Shown one piece after another: positions 47,903 to 57,866 of a DNA stretch of 64,000 nt. The translations under genes were made by a program, and so were the position numbers. How positions within the stretch are numbered: the first letter of the stretch is position 1; each line of letters starts with the position of its first letter. This DNA is from Trichomonas vaginalis G3 (taxonomy: Eukaryota; Parabasalia; Trichomonadida; Trichomonadidae): assembly GCF_026262505.1 (NCBI RefSeq), contig NC_067207.1, positions 3,356,252 to 3,420,251 of the forward strand, given 5' to 3'. Below the pieces are notes generated by a model, which saw only the letters and a list, made by a program, of their open reading frames with translations, was not told the DNA's origin and ran no database searches.

Positions 47903-49744
47903 ATGAGTGAACCAGAGAAAAAGGAAGAGACTGAAGCTCCACCAGCTGAACCCCCAGCTGAAGGCGAGCCACCAGCAACCTCAAAATCTAGCAAGAAAAG
48001 CGAAAAACCAAAGAAGAAGAAATTATCGAAGAAAGAACTTGCAAGACTAAAGCGTGAAAAGGCCGAACAAGAGCGTCTTGAACAAGAAAAACTTGAAGCC
48101 GCTAAAAAAGCTCAGCAAGAAAAGGAAGAAGAGTCCAGAAAGAGAGCTGAGCAGCAACAAAGATTAGAAGAAGAAAAGGAATATATTAAGAACTTCAGAC
48201 TTCAAAAGGAAGAGAAAATACAAAAGATTGTTGCTAATTTTGAAAAAACAGAAGACTGGGAACTTTTCAGTCAATGTAGTCATGCAATTGATGTTCGTTC
48301 TGAGGCTGATGTCAATACATTCATATCACAGTTATCAGAAGTGAATGAAACTGATATTAATCAGCTTTTCGAGCACATTCATTTAGCAAAAGTTATCGAA
48401 AATCAATTACGTGAAAGATCAGAGAAAGCGCAGCTTGCCAACAGAGTTCCTTTATATACAAGATGCAACAGACAAATTGATACATTACAACAATTAATCA
48501 ATCAAAAAATCGAAAACATTACAGTAAATCACCTTGCATTCAGCGATAAATTCTCTGGTGCCAAAGGTGATGTACAAATCAATGGTGGATCCGATGATAT
48601 TACATATGGTATGTGGGTAAATCTTTCAAAGAATCCAAGAATTAAAGATGTAACAGTTTGCCAAGGCGTTACAGTTGAAATTCCAAAGCCAGTCGCTATG
48701 GCATCTGTTGCCATTCGTGGAATTCGTAACAAAGAGAAGCCATTTGATGAAAAATATCTTTTCATCGATCGCCTTCTTCACTGCGACTTCTTACAACTCC
48801 CTGCTCCTCCAAAGCACATAGGAACCATTACTATTCGTCAGCCACCTCACAGTTCTTCACTTGTAAAGATCGCATATCCTCTCAAAAACGCCAACGCTCC
48901 GCAGCCACCTCTTAACTTCCGTATGGCTCTTGACGAAGCATCTCTCAGCGAATACTGCCAGGATGCTACAATTGTCATGATAAAAGACGGAAAACCAGAT
49001 GCATCTCCAATTACAAAATGTTCGATCGAAGACAACGATGTTTTGTTTAGTTCCAATCTCATTGGAACATTCGGACTTGCTGTACCTCGTTACAGGCATT
49101 TTCCATTCCAATTCTGGGAAATTTCCAGTCAATCACCAACATCCGTTGAAATTTACATCCAAACACCTGTTCTTCAGCTCGCGTTAGTTATCAACGGCGA
49201 TGGACTCGTTTCCATGGAATCTCCATTCAAATTTGAAAATTTGACACCTGTTGCAGCCATGAATTTCCTTCTCGAACGCGGCATCAATCTCGAAGCTCCC
49301 GAGGCCATTGAAGGCATAGAGCCGAAGAACGCGAACGTGGAAGAAGTTCTCCACACAGGTATCGCTGATGTCGCAGTTGGATTTGCGATCAGATGTTCGA
49401 AATTCAACAGCGAAATACAAAGTGACAGAGCGATGTTACTTTTCAGGGAAAAGACGAATTACGAGGAAGAACCAAACGAAGACGATGATGAGAAGAACAT
49501 CAAGGAGAGCCATGTAATCATTGTAAAGGCTGATCACATTGCGGAAGTCGAAAACATGGAATTAGGTGACACTGTTTCTCAAAAAGCAGTGAAAGAAGCA
49601 AAGATTCACCAACTTTTGCTACCAATGTTCTTCGATAACGCAAGTGAGGATGTGCAGAAGACTGTTAGAGAGGCACCACCGTTCTTGTATAATGCATTGC
49701 TGTTCTTCATGAACAAACTTAGACTGTTTTCAATGACTCAATAA
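47903..49744 (+). CDS. DNAI7/CASC1-like axonemal dynein intermediate chain
   Basis: 613 residues. A Lys/Glu-rich N-terminal arm (KKKKLSKKELARLKREKAEQ...) leads into the CASC1 N-terminal domain. The diagnostic blocks are TYGMWVNLSKNPRIKDVTV with EIPKPVAMASVAIRGI (human: LYVWANLKKNPRHRSVRF...EIPR), GTFGLAVPRYRHFPFQFWEISSQSPTSVEIYIQTPVLQLALVINGDGLVSM, and the C-terminal NASEDVQKTVREAPPFLYNALLFFMNKLRLFS. The protein belongs to inner-arm dynein or its assembly in motile flagella. It fits an organism with beating flagella. Its GC content is higher in the second half, and the long antisense frames there are shadows. The start ATG follows TCAAACAAAAA. It is well conserved and complete. Confidence 0.86.
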   Translation: MSEPEKKEETEAPPAEPPAEGEPPATSKSSKKSEKPKKKKLSKKELARLKREKAEQERLEQEKLEAAKKAQQEKEEESRKRAEQQQRLEEEKEYIKNFRLQKEEKIQKIVANFEKTEDWELFSQCSHAIDVRSEADVNTFISQLSEVNETDINQLFEHIHLAKVIENQLRERSEKAQLANRVPLYTRCNRQIDTLQQLINQKIENITVNHLAFSDKFSGAKGDVQINGGSDDITYGMWVNLSKNPRIKDVTVCQGVTVEIPKPVAMASVAIRGIRNKEKPFDEKYLFIDRLLHCDFLQLPAPPKHIGTITIRQPPHSSSLVKIAYPLKNANAPQPPLNFRMALDEASLSEYCQDATIVMIKDGKPDASPITKCSIEDNDVLFSSNLIGTFGLAVPRYRHFPFQFWEISSQSPTSVEIYIQTPVLQLALVINGDGLVSMESPFKFENLTPVAAMNFLLERGINLEAPEAIEGIEPKNANVEEVLHTGIADVAVGFAIRCSKFNSEIQSDRAMLLFREKTNYEEEPNEDDDEKNIKESHVIIVKADHIAEVENMELGDTVSQKAVKEAKIHQLLLPMFFDNASEDVQKTVREAPPFLYNALLFFMNKLRLFSMTQ

Positions 49745-50249
49745 GTTTTTTATTTTATTTATATTTATTTGAATATTTTTGATATAAAAATAACTAAATA
49801 TTTATTTGAATTTTTATTTAAAACAACATAGAGATTTTGGAACATCATTATGAAGCAATTGATATTTGTTGGAACTTATATTATCATCCTTATAACTTCA
49901 ATGAATCTTGAAATCATGTAAACTATTTTTTTGCGAGTTTTGAGCGTTTGTAACTTGAAATCTGATATACACTATAAGGAAGCTCTAAAGTATAATGTTC
50001 ACACACTGCCATAACTAGATAATGAGCATATTTGCAATGTATAAAACCATTTATCTTCACTGAAATTATTTGATAAGTATTCTCGGCTATTGATTTCACT
50101 TTATATACTTATAGGTATAGAATGTAGTTCTATTTCTATAGATAAATGGGACTTTAATTTGTATATTTTATATTGGAGGTGCAAATTCGTGTGCAAACTT
50201 TCTATATTCCCAGATTTAGAAAACGTAAAACATTTTATTTTTTTTGGGA
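49745..50249. other. intergenic, no gene seen
   Basis: 505 bp of AT-rich DNA without a recognised element. Confidence 0.5.
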
Positions 50250-51176
50250 ATGAATTCAGAGGAATGGTATGATACTGGTACTAAAACAACATTTCATTTT
50301 GATGATAATGGAATGTTTGTTGATTCTAATGGAAAAGGACCTCAAAAGGGATTTAAAAACAATGGAAAATTCAGCGATTGGTTACACAATTTAGTAGTCA
50401 ATAGAATTAAAAAGCTAGGATTAATTGAGAAATGTCATCCAGAGAATGGAGCTCCTATATATCATACTTCTAACGCATTTAATTCACCAGAAAAATTATT
50501 AGTTATTATTCAAGGCACTGGAAGAGTAAGAGCTGGCGTATGGTCAGTAGGTGTTTGCGCATATTCTGGAATTAATGCAGGATCAGTCTTACCAGATATT
50601 ATCGAAGCTCAAAAGCGAGGAATGGAAGTAATTGTATTAAATCCAAATGACCCACGTTCCGATATATTCATGACAAGATATAGAACTAATCTTGGTATGA
50701 TTAGACACACACTTGCTGTATTTGAAGATTTAATAATTCCAAGTGATCCAAAACGTGTTTTTATTCTTTGTCATTCACTAAGTGGTGAGTGCACAATAGC
50801 TATGATACGTAGATTCCATATGTGGGTGATTCCTCACATCAAAGCCGTCGCAATGACCGATGCTTACGAAAGTCCTCCAATTGTTGAAGGCGTTAAAATG
50901 ACCAGTTGGAGTAAACAACACTTTCACAACTGGATATGTTCCGATAAAGAAATAAATTCTCCTTTACCAGAAGGAACAGCTTCAATCCATTTCTCTGCTG
51001 GAACAAAAGATCATTCATTAAGCACTGCAAAGGCACGGCCATTTATTTGGCCTTTCTTTGATGAGAATGGCGCTGATAAAGAAACAGATGAATTGGATAA
51101 ATTTGAGGATTATATTGGAGATGACATTTACATTAATCCAATTTTCCACTACATACCGTATTGTAATATTGCTTAA
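50250..51176 (+). CDS. ARB2-domain (FAM172-like) alpha/beta-hydrolase-fold protein
   Basis: Start set at ATG 50250, since the frame opens two codons earlier at TTG; 308 residues. Matches the ARB2 family: LLVIIQGTGRVRAGVWSVGVCAYSGINAGSVLPDIIEAQKRGMEVIVLNPN, then VFILCHSLSGECTIAMI, where the CHSLSGE is a nucleophile-elbow-like GxSxG-type turn, and KAVAMTDAYES. Members act near Argonaute and in RNA-directed silencing or splicing in other eukaryotes (FAM172A, yeast Arb2). Some are fused to HDACs; here the domain stands alone. Acid-rich C-terminus. Whether the Ser of the elbow is catalytic is unknown. Confidence 0.8.
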   Translation: MNSEEWYDTGTKTTFHFDDNGMFVDSNGKGPQKGFKNNGKFSDWLHNLVVNRIKKLGLIEKCHPENGAPIYHTSNAFNSPEKLLVIIQGTGRVRAGVWSVGVCAYSGINAGSVLPDIIEAQKRGMEVIVLNPNDPRSDIFMTRYRTNLGMIRHTLAVFEDLIIPSDPKRVFILCHSLSGECTIAMIRRFHMWVIPHIKAVAMTDAYESPPIVEGVKMTSWSKQHFHNWICSDKEINSPLPEGTASIHFSAGTKDHSLSTAKARPFIWPFFDENGADKETDELDKFEDYIGDDIYINPIFHYIPYCNIA

Positions 51177-51301
51177 GATTATGTTTAATTAAATATTGTT
51201 TGTATTATTATTTATTAAATTTATGAGAATATTTTCTTTGTACTGCAAATAGACTAATTCTCTATATGTGAGAAATCGATAAAGTCTATTAATGTTCCAT
51301 T

Positions 51302-52378
51302 ATGAAGAAAAGTAAGCCATCAAATGATTTTTTTAGAAAACGAAGTCATAGGATTCTCTTAAATATTGTTATAGGATCCTTTTTTATGGTGACTATATTC
51401 ATCCTCTTCAGAAATAATAAAACAGAAATGGACTTTGATGATCCTTTTAAATTAAAAAACAAAATTTCATCAGTTAAATCAAATCCAAAGCCACCAAGGT
51501 CAGTAAATGACGAATCTTCAGTGTACATTGCTATTTTCGATGAAGAATACGAAGAGAAAGTTTATCATGAATACGTATATAAGCAATGGATATCAAAATT
51601 ACGTCAAAACCCAAGGATTGATGGTGTTGAATTATACTCATTAGTCAAATGGTCTAGTCCAAGTTTTGATTTATCAACTATTGTCGTTCAAAATCCACCT
51701 CATTTTATGTCGGACCCAAGAGCTTGGCAGTTATACCATATACTAAAGTTATATATGGAGCGTTCTCTCAGCAATTGGCTATTTTTGATTGGTGATGCTG
51801 CTTATATTAACCATGATAACTTCGAAAAGTTTATTACAGACGAAGTCCTTCTTTCATACGATCCAAATTCGATAATGTTCAAAGGTTCATGCGTTGAACC
51901 TCGCTATTTCTTCCAAGAACTTCAAATTTCATCCGGAGTTCTACTTTCTAGAGAGACCGTCCGAAATATCATTGATCTCGATAAATTCTGGAATCATACA
52001 TTTGAAATAGAACTGAATCCAGATGATGCTCTCGGTCAATCTTTTTGTCAACTAAATGCTTGTGCAGATCTTGGAATTAAAAATGGATTCATTGGTGGTG
52101 GGTTTAACAGCGATCGTGATTATAACGTTCTCTTATCTGGTGATGATTCAAAACTGCCTCCTTGTATTGTTGCAGATAATCTCAAGAACCCGCCAGCAGG
52201 AATTGCAGGTAACTGCGTTAAATTTGAACAGAGATTTAGTGAGTTTATATCTTGGGCTGGGGCCAAGAAAAATTTGAAAACTCAATTCCTGAAAAATGCA
52301 GAATTAATGGTTCGACACATTAAACCAGAATACGGAATTGTTTGGGATAGGATGAATCCAATATTATGCAAATTATAG
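51302..52378 (+). CDS. fringe-like (GT31-type) type II membrane protein
   Basis: 358 residues. A basic N-terminus and a single hydrophobic helix at about 19-38 (LLNIVIGSFFMVTIFILF) make it a type II Golgi-type protein. The lumenal part has the outline of a fringe/GT31 fold: WLFLIGDAAYINHDNFEKFI at the position of the DDD donor motif, ELQISSGVLLSRETVRNII, and NPDDALGQSF. The metal-binding DxD triad is replaced by GDAAY, so either another acidic site is used or the enzyme is inactive. The four or five lumenal cysteines probably form disulfides. It is the neighbour of an unrelated ARB2-domain gene 126 bp upstream. Confidence 0.62.
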   Translation: MKKSKPSNDFFRKRSHRILLNIVIGSFFMVTIFILFRNNKTEMDFDDPFKLKNKISSVKSNPKPPRSVNDESSVYIAIFDEEYEEKVYHEYVYKQWISKLRQNPRIDGVELYSLVKWSSPSFDLSTIVVQNPPHFMSDPRAWQLYHILKLYMERSLSNWLFLIGDAAYINHDNFEKFITDEVLLSYDPNSIMFKGSCVEPRYFFQELQISSGVLLSRETVRNIIDLDKFWNHTFEIELNPDDALGQSFCQLNACADLGIKNGFIGGGFNSDRDYNVLLSGDDSKLPPCIVADNLKNPPAGIAGNCVKFEQRFSEFISWAGAKKNLKTQFLKNAELMVRHIKPEYGIVWDRMNPILCKL

Positions 52379-52790
52379 ATGTTGTTGTTTTAAATAAATA
52401 AAAAAAATCTTCAAATTTTTTATTATACTCATTTTCATATATAAAGTTTCCTCACCTTGAGGATACATAGAGACATATATATTATATTTGATATCACCAA
52501 CATAAATTGCAACTAGATCATCTATGACGCTAATACACCATAATCGTTATTGGATCAAATTTTTTATTTAATTGCTAGAGGTGACTGTTGGCCTAATATA
52601 TGCAAAAATCAAAACCTTATTTTCAAAATTGAATGAAATTTTACAAAAATTTTGAAAATTTTGGGAATATGATTATACAATTAGTATATAACATGATTTT
52701 CAGATTTGATTTTAGACAATCTGATTTTTGACACTATCCGCTGTCAAATGCCTTATTTTTCAATAGTTTATTTATTCAAGTTTCTTTTAG
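52379..52790. other. intergenic, no gene seen
   Basis: AT-rich spacer; no box, repeat or RNA gene recognised. Confidence 0.5.
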
Positions 52791-53501
52791 ATGTTTTTAA
52801 TTCTTTCCCTCTTACCTTTTGCAAAATGCAAAGGCAGAGGCCTCCATATTAATGGAATTAATCAGAGAAAGAAAGCTCCTCGATTTTCATTTGGACCTCA
52901 CCTTCCAGAAGAAAATCGTCCGAAAAAGAAAGTTCCTCAAACTTCTTCATTTGATGACTATCTTCCAAAAGAAAAAACAGGTTTTTCATTTGGACCCGAT
53001 CTTCCAGAAGAAAATTGGCATCCTAAGTCATTTGGACCCCACCTTCCAGAAGAGAATACAGCGATTCCTCTAATGCCTGCAAATGTTAAAAAAGTAAATA
53101 ACGAAAAAGATTACTCAACAAATAACTTAGAATCAATCGCCGATGAAGTTGCCAGTACTTTCCAAATCGATGCTGATAAAGTTCGTCTTTTCTTCAGACT
53201 CAATAAATGGTCGAAATCCAGCAAACAACTATTTAACGTGATTCAGTTTGATAGATTAAACATGGCAAGAACAGTATCTTATGCTGGCACTGTTGTCAAA
53301 ATCACAAAAGATTTTGATGGATTTCATGTTCAATGCCGCCGCGTAGGTATATCTGCAATTCTTGCACCTGTTGTGCCGGCTCTTATACGTCCACATCCAG
53401 AAATGGAGGCCTTTCTTCTTAATAGTGATCAAGTAACCAATATTTATAACAATTTGGTTTCACAAATTCAAGGTGATCTCAACGCTTATAAAAACATATA
53501 A
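52791..53501 (+). CDS. secreted protein with FGPxLPEEN repeats
   Basis: 236 residues. A signal peptide (MFLILSLLPFAKC) is followed by basic linkers and four near-repeats at about residues 31-88: FSFGPHLPEEN, SSFDDYLPKEK, FSFGPDLPEEN and KSFGPHLPEEN. Each is separated by ~15 Lys/Pro-rich residues. The C-terminal ~120 residues are a compact alpha/beta domain with GTVVKITKDFDGFHVQCRR that I do not recognise. Lys residues between the repeats could be processing sites, so the repeats look like peptides released from a precursor or like linear binding motifs. No membrane anchor. Expected to be secreted or lysosomal. Confidence 0.7.
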   Translation: MFLILSLLPFAKCKGRGLHINGINQRKKAPRFSFGPHLPEENRPKKKVPQTSSFDDYLPKEKTGFSFGPDLPEENWHPKSFGPHLPEENTAIPLMPANVKKVNNEKDYSTNNLESIADEVASTFQIDADKVRLFFRLNKWSKSSKQLFNVIQFDRLNMARTVSYAGTVVKITKDFDGFHVQCRRVGISAILAPVVPALIRPHPEMEAFLLNSDQVTNIYNNLVSQIQGDLNAYKNI

Positions 53502-53906
53502 CTTTTTTCGAGAAATAAAAAATGTGGTATCTAATTCTTTCAAAGTTTGGCATTTATACTTGATTTGAAATTTTATCAAAGTTAATATAATTATAAGTTC
53601 CCATTCAACGAAATATAAAAATGTGGAGAATTATACATATAATTTTTACATAAAACACTAAGAAAAATTATCAGATAATAATTTTATTCAGTTTTTTAGC
53701 ATCGAATTAAGTAAAAGAGATTTTCAAGGATGTAAAAATGAATGATAATCATATGTATTTAGTGCAAATTAATATTAAACCAGAAATTTCAAAAAAAATT
53801 CGATTCATTCTCGTAAATCATGTTTATTATATAATGAATTGTGTTCAACTTTTCAGAAAGAATATTATTATATATGTAAATATATATTTTTCAGAAGTTA
53901 TAAAAT
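53502..53906. other. intergenic, no gene seen
   Basis: AT-rich spacer leading into the hairpin at 53907. Confidence 0.5.
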
Positions 53907-53963
53907 TTAAAATTTTGTGAAGTCCGAATTTGAGCTTCGCTCAAATTCGGATTTTACAAAATT
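53907..53963. repeat. 57-bp hairpin beside foldback element
   Basis: A perfect inner stem TCCGAATTTGAGC-TTC-GCTCAAATTCGGA, with a shorter outer stem AAAATTTTGT / ACAAAATTTT. It abuts the left end of the foldback element at 53966. The GCTTCGCTC core resembles the GC-rich hairpins at 33212-33337. Confidence 0.85.
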
Positions 53964-53965
53964 TT

Positions 53966-54369
53966 CATTATATGAATGTCAACAAATGAGCGAAAAAAAT
54001 TTTGTGACGTACGATTATTTTCTTTTCAAAAAAATTGAATCAACAGAAAAGCAAATGAGGGCCTAGGTTCCATCTCCAAATAACCCGCTCGCAACATTTA
54101 CGGTTGATCCGGTCACATCCATTTCAATCCTTAAATGAATCCATGTATCCCCTATGATTTCCTAACGCCAAATTCAAATTCTGAATTCTCATATCCTTTC
54201 AGAATTCCTTGATATTTCAAGCTGAAACCAAGCTTACAATCAGCTATTTATGTAGCTTACTCAAAATTCCTTTAGAATAAAGATTTATGTGTAAAAAAAT
54301 TCAATTTTTTTTTGAAAAAGAAAATAATCGTATGTCACAAAATTTTTCATTTGTGATGTTCATATAATT
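53966..54369. mobile_element. ~404-bp foldback MITE
   Basis: About 70-bp imperfect inverted repeats. The left arm has ATTATATGAA, then AATTTTGTGACGTACGATTA and TTTTCTTTTCAAAAAAATTG. The right arm is the complement with a few changes. The interior (54050-54290) has a GC-richer patch and no gene. No convincing target-site duplication. The element is non-autonomous. Confidence 0.78.
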
Positions 54370-54685
54370 ATTCTTTTTTACTCTTCGCTTAAGAAGCAAA
54401 TATGAAATATTTTAATAATAGTGGCGCTACCAGCTTGATTGATAACAAGATCATGGTCCAAACACATTTTTTAAGTGTAAATCATAATAAACCGACATGT
54501 TTGGAAGATAATCTAACATATACTTGTTTTAAGTACTCATATTTGTTTAGTGATCAACGTATCTTGATTTCTTTTTCGCCAAATTGAGATTTTAATTTGA
54601 TTTTCATTGATTTTCTTTTCCAAAGCACAAAATTAATCCCTGATTGGAATATGATTGGTTTCATACCAAGAAAGAAAATATTTTG
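54370..54685. other. intergenic, no gene seen
   Basis: A 61-codon frame here (54402-54587) shows no features and is probably chance. Spacer before the convergent bromodomain gene. Confidence 0.45.
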
Positions 54686-55294
54686 TTATTTCAGATAATT
54701 CATAATTGTTAAAATTTGATTATTTGTCAAGCAAGTCGTATCTAAGATAACCTGCCCGCTAACATTTGATGTGATGTCGAATATTTGCATTAAGGAATAC
54801 AAGTTATTGATTTTTGTTTGATCTGTTAATAATTTTGCACTTTTTATTATATCTTTTACTAAATTTTTATCTGGAGTATTCGTGGCTTTGAATTGTGTCA
54901 ATCTGGATGAAATTAATAAATTTAATTTTTCATCTAATCGGTTAGATTCTTGGAACCACTGTGAATAAGATAGTAGTGCATATTCTGTGCATTTTTTAAT
55001 GAATTTATCTTCTCCAAATTTAGCTAATGCAGTAATCGAAGGATTTTCAGAAAATTCGCCAAGTTTTTTAAATTGAGCAAAGCACTTCATGACGTCATTC
55101 CGCCATTCTGTTGTAGTTTTGTACTTGTTATGTATTAAATTGTCTTTAATTGTTTTCAGATCAATCGAATCATTAAATTTTGTACTGTAATCTAAGTCAG
55201 TAACACCATCTGGAATAAAGCATTCATTAAATACATTTCCTATTGGAGATTCCATGATGTCTTTCATAACTTTAAGGTGTGGTCTGATATCCAT
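54686..55294 (-). CDS. bromodomain-like protein
   Basis: 202 residues. Residues about 1-115 follow the bromodomain pattern: HLKVMKDIMESPIGNVFNECF, then DYSTKFNDSIDLKTIKDNLIHNKYKTTTEWRNDVMKCFAQFKKL. The last block keeps the D-L-x-T-I and helix-B/helix-C core. The canonical YN acetyl-lysine Asn is not evident, so ligand binding is uncertain. The second half is helical with no named domain. A chromatin reader or scaffold role is possible. Its size and lone domain resemble the many short bromodomain proteins of trichomonads. Confidence 0.7.
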   Translation of the reverse strand: MDIRPHLKVMKDIMESPIGNVFNECFIPDGVTDLDYSTKFNDSIDLKTIKDNLIHNKYKTTTEWRNDVMKCFAQFKKLGEFSENPSITALAKFGEDKFIKKCTEYALLSYSQWFQESNRLDEKLNLLISSRLTQFKATNTPDKNLVKDIIKSAKLLTDQTKINNLYSLMQIFDITSNVSGQVILDTTCLTNNQILTIMNYLK

Positions 55295-55456
55295 ATTCTT
55301 GCGGACTTAAAGTTTTATGTTAGAAATTCAGAGAAATATCAATTGTTATATGTTCACAGATATGGTCGCTCAGAGATTTTATATTTGAGTCAAAATCAAA
55401 AAAATCATATCGATTGAAATCAAAAGGTTTTATTTATTATTACTAAAAACAATCTA

Positions 55457-56722
55457 TTATAACTCGGGCGTAGTACTAGCGTTTGATAACTTCCTCTCAT
55501 TATCATCAGCTTCATCACTTTCTGAGTATGAATACTTGTCCAAGCTTTCTTTCTTTTCTTCGCTTCCTTTTGGTTTAAATACAACAAATCCGAAGATGAT
55601 TGCAAGGATTTGTATTCCAACGAAAAACAAGAAAGCATAACCTAATGTCATTGATGATTCAAGGTATGGCCATATCAAGCATACAATTGTTGATAAAATC
55701 CAGTTCTCTGCTGTTGAAATAGCCATCGCGTTGGCACATAAATCTGCATCAAAGAGATTTGCTGCGGCAGCAAAAGGAATTGGACCTGTTCCTATGCCGT
55801 ATGTTAATTGCTCAAGGAACAAACCAACCATGAAAACGTATGATGAGAGGTTTAGTTTTTGATGCAAGCAAAGTAAAGTAAATGCAACTAATTGTCCGAA
55901 AGAAGAGATGATCCAGCATATTCTATGGCCTAATTTATCTACAACTACAGCTGCGATGCATGTTGATATTAGCTGAATTACATTTGTTAAAATTCCGATC
56001 AAATTAGAGGAAATTGTTAAGTTTGCCTTTGAGAGAATGATTTGCATATTGGACATAACAGCGTTGATACCTGAGAATTGTAAGAAAAACATGCAAAGAA
56101 ACGCAATGAAAAGTTCTTTTTTGACATTCAATAATTGCGAAACTTTAACCTTGGCTTTCTTTGTTTCTGGCTCGGGAATAAATAAGAACGTGCATGATAA
56201 GATGAATGCAGGAAATGCGCAAATGATTGAAACTGCTTGCCATGAAACATAAATTCCCAAAATTGTGACTATTAAGAAACCTGTTGCAATACCAATTTGA
56301 TTCATAAAACCAAATAAGAATTTCTTATCTTGTGGTGCAACTTCTGCTATAAATGTTGGACAAATTGTGGAATAAAAGCCAAGTGTCATACCAGATAACG
56401 CTCTGAAGATGAAAACCATTGCTTTGCTGTTTGAAAGGCCTAGAACAACCCAAGCAAATATTCCATAAAGTGATGCAATGAATCCTGTCCATCTTTTTCC
56501 ATATCGATTTACAAAAGGATTGATTGCTAGTGCTGCAACCATAGCAGCAAGTAATCCGATGCATGTAAACCATGTTGATTGAAGAGTAGTCATATTAAAT
56601 TTCTCTGAAATTGGTGTTAAAGTAAAAGTTGTGTAAACTAAGCCAAAACCCATATCAACACCTCCTAGTGCAAGGAGTACACCACATATATAAGGATTTG
56701 AGATCTTAGGTAGATTAACCAT
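55457..56722 (-). CDS. sugar porter (MFS)
   Basis: 421 residues with twelve predicted hydrophobic helices. The loop-2 motif NRYGKRW, the FRALSGMTLGFYSTICPTFIAEVAP segment of helix 4-5 and the loop-6 PEPETKK are the sugar-porter signatures. The N- and C-termini are cytosolic; the C-terminal tail is acidic and Ser-rich (DKYSYSESDEADDNERK). It should carry a hexose or similar across the plasma membrane, a need of a sugar-fermenting parasite, though the substrate cannot be read from sequence. The gene is complete. The start ATG is followed by VNLPKISNPY. Confidence 0.88.
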   Translation of the reverse strand: MVNLPKISNPYICGVLLALGGVDMGFGLVYTTFTLTPISEKFNMTTLQSTWFTCIGLLAAMVAALAINPFVNRYGKRWTGFIASLYGIFAWVVLGLSNSKAMVFIFRALSGMTLGFYSTICPTFIAEVAPQDKKFLFGFMNQIGIATGFLIVTILGIYVSWQAVSIICAFPAFILSCTFLFIPEPETKKAKVKVSQLLNVKKELFIAFLCMFFLQFSGINAVMSNMQIILSKANLTISSNLIGILTNVIQLISTCIAAVVVDKLGHRICWIISSFGQLVAFTLLCLHQKLNLSSYVFMVGLFLEQLTYGIGTGPIPFAAAANLFDADLCANAMAISTAENWILSTIVCLIWPYLESSMTLGYAFLFFVGIQILAIIFGFVVFKPKGSEEKKESLDKYSYSESDEADDNERKLSNASTTPEL

Positions 56723-57859
56723 TAATTTTTAATGATTTTTCTGAATTGTTAATAACTCATTGAATTTGAATACCTTTCAAAAAATTCTGAAGGATTTTGC
56801 CAGAACTTAATTAAACTGCTTAACTTCATTATTTATACTGTATAATACCTTTTTATTAAATTTACAATTTTGAATTCCTGTGATAAATTTGTGATATTTA
56901 CAATCATTGTTCCCGGATTATAATATCAAGAACCTTCTATTATTACAAATTATACTCTTTCTTTTTGAATAACATTTTATTTCAAATCTTCATAATGTTG
57001 TTCATAAAATGTTATCAATCAACAATAAGGAAAACATTATCCAGAATGCATCTATTTAAAAAAGATAATTCATTTTGAAGATTACAAATTTTCTGATTTA
57101 CATTCAAATTTTAGATTCGGTGTTGTTTTTATATCACATGTTCGGTGTATTTTGGGATTTTGGAGTATTTGAAGTTATGTTATCTCAGATTTCTAAAATT
57201 TTAATGATATTTACTTTTTATTTGAACCTTCATTTAGCTAATGATTTAATAATACAGATTTCATCTAGTCCTTATAAGAGAATTTTGAATTTGTTATAAT
57301 AAAAAAACAAACAGATATAGCTTACACTTCTATAATAAAGATACCTTTTATAGAAATCAGTATGAAATGTGTTTTGACTTATTGGAAGCATATCAGACAT
57401 AATCGCCATAATCAAAAAATCTATATACCCAATAAGTAATAAATTTGTCGATATAGATTTTCCATAAAATTAGTTTTTAGTCTGATCTTAAAATAAATTT
57501 AATTTTTTATAAAAAAAATCACATTTAAAAGTACCTTTTTAGTAGCTCGAAATCCTGTTGGTGGATTTCGGGCGTACTTCAAAATTAGCTTTTCTTCTAC
57601 ATATGCAAGCTATATTTTAAATATGGAGCAAATCGGATCGGCGAAAGTAGTTTAGTTACCTTTATAATCGTTTTTTTTTCTGAATCAAGATAGCAATTTA
57701 AAAAAGAAACGAGAATGTATCACTATATTGTAATCAATGCATATATGCCGTATAAAGAAGCTTAAACTTGTTTTAGAAGATGAGCAAAAATATCTTTTTC
57801 AAGAAAGAAATATGAATTAAACTAGGCAACTAATGCCAGAAACTTTATGCAATTGATCA
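56723..57859. other. intergenic, no gene seen
   Basis: 1.1 kb of AT-rich DNA. A small hairpin CGAAATCC...GGATTTCG lies at about 57559-57580. A 74-codon frame (57075-57299) has no coding features. The right end is the left target-site duplication of the MITE at 57867. Confidence 0.5.
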
Positions 57860-57866
57860 TGTGGAA

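Noticed and set aside
48529-49420. Several antisense frames inside the DNAI7 gene
   Set aside because: Same cause; the plus-strand frame carries conserved DNAI7 blocks throughout.
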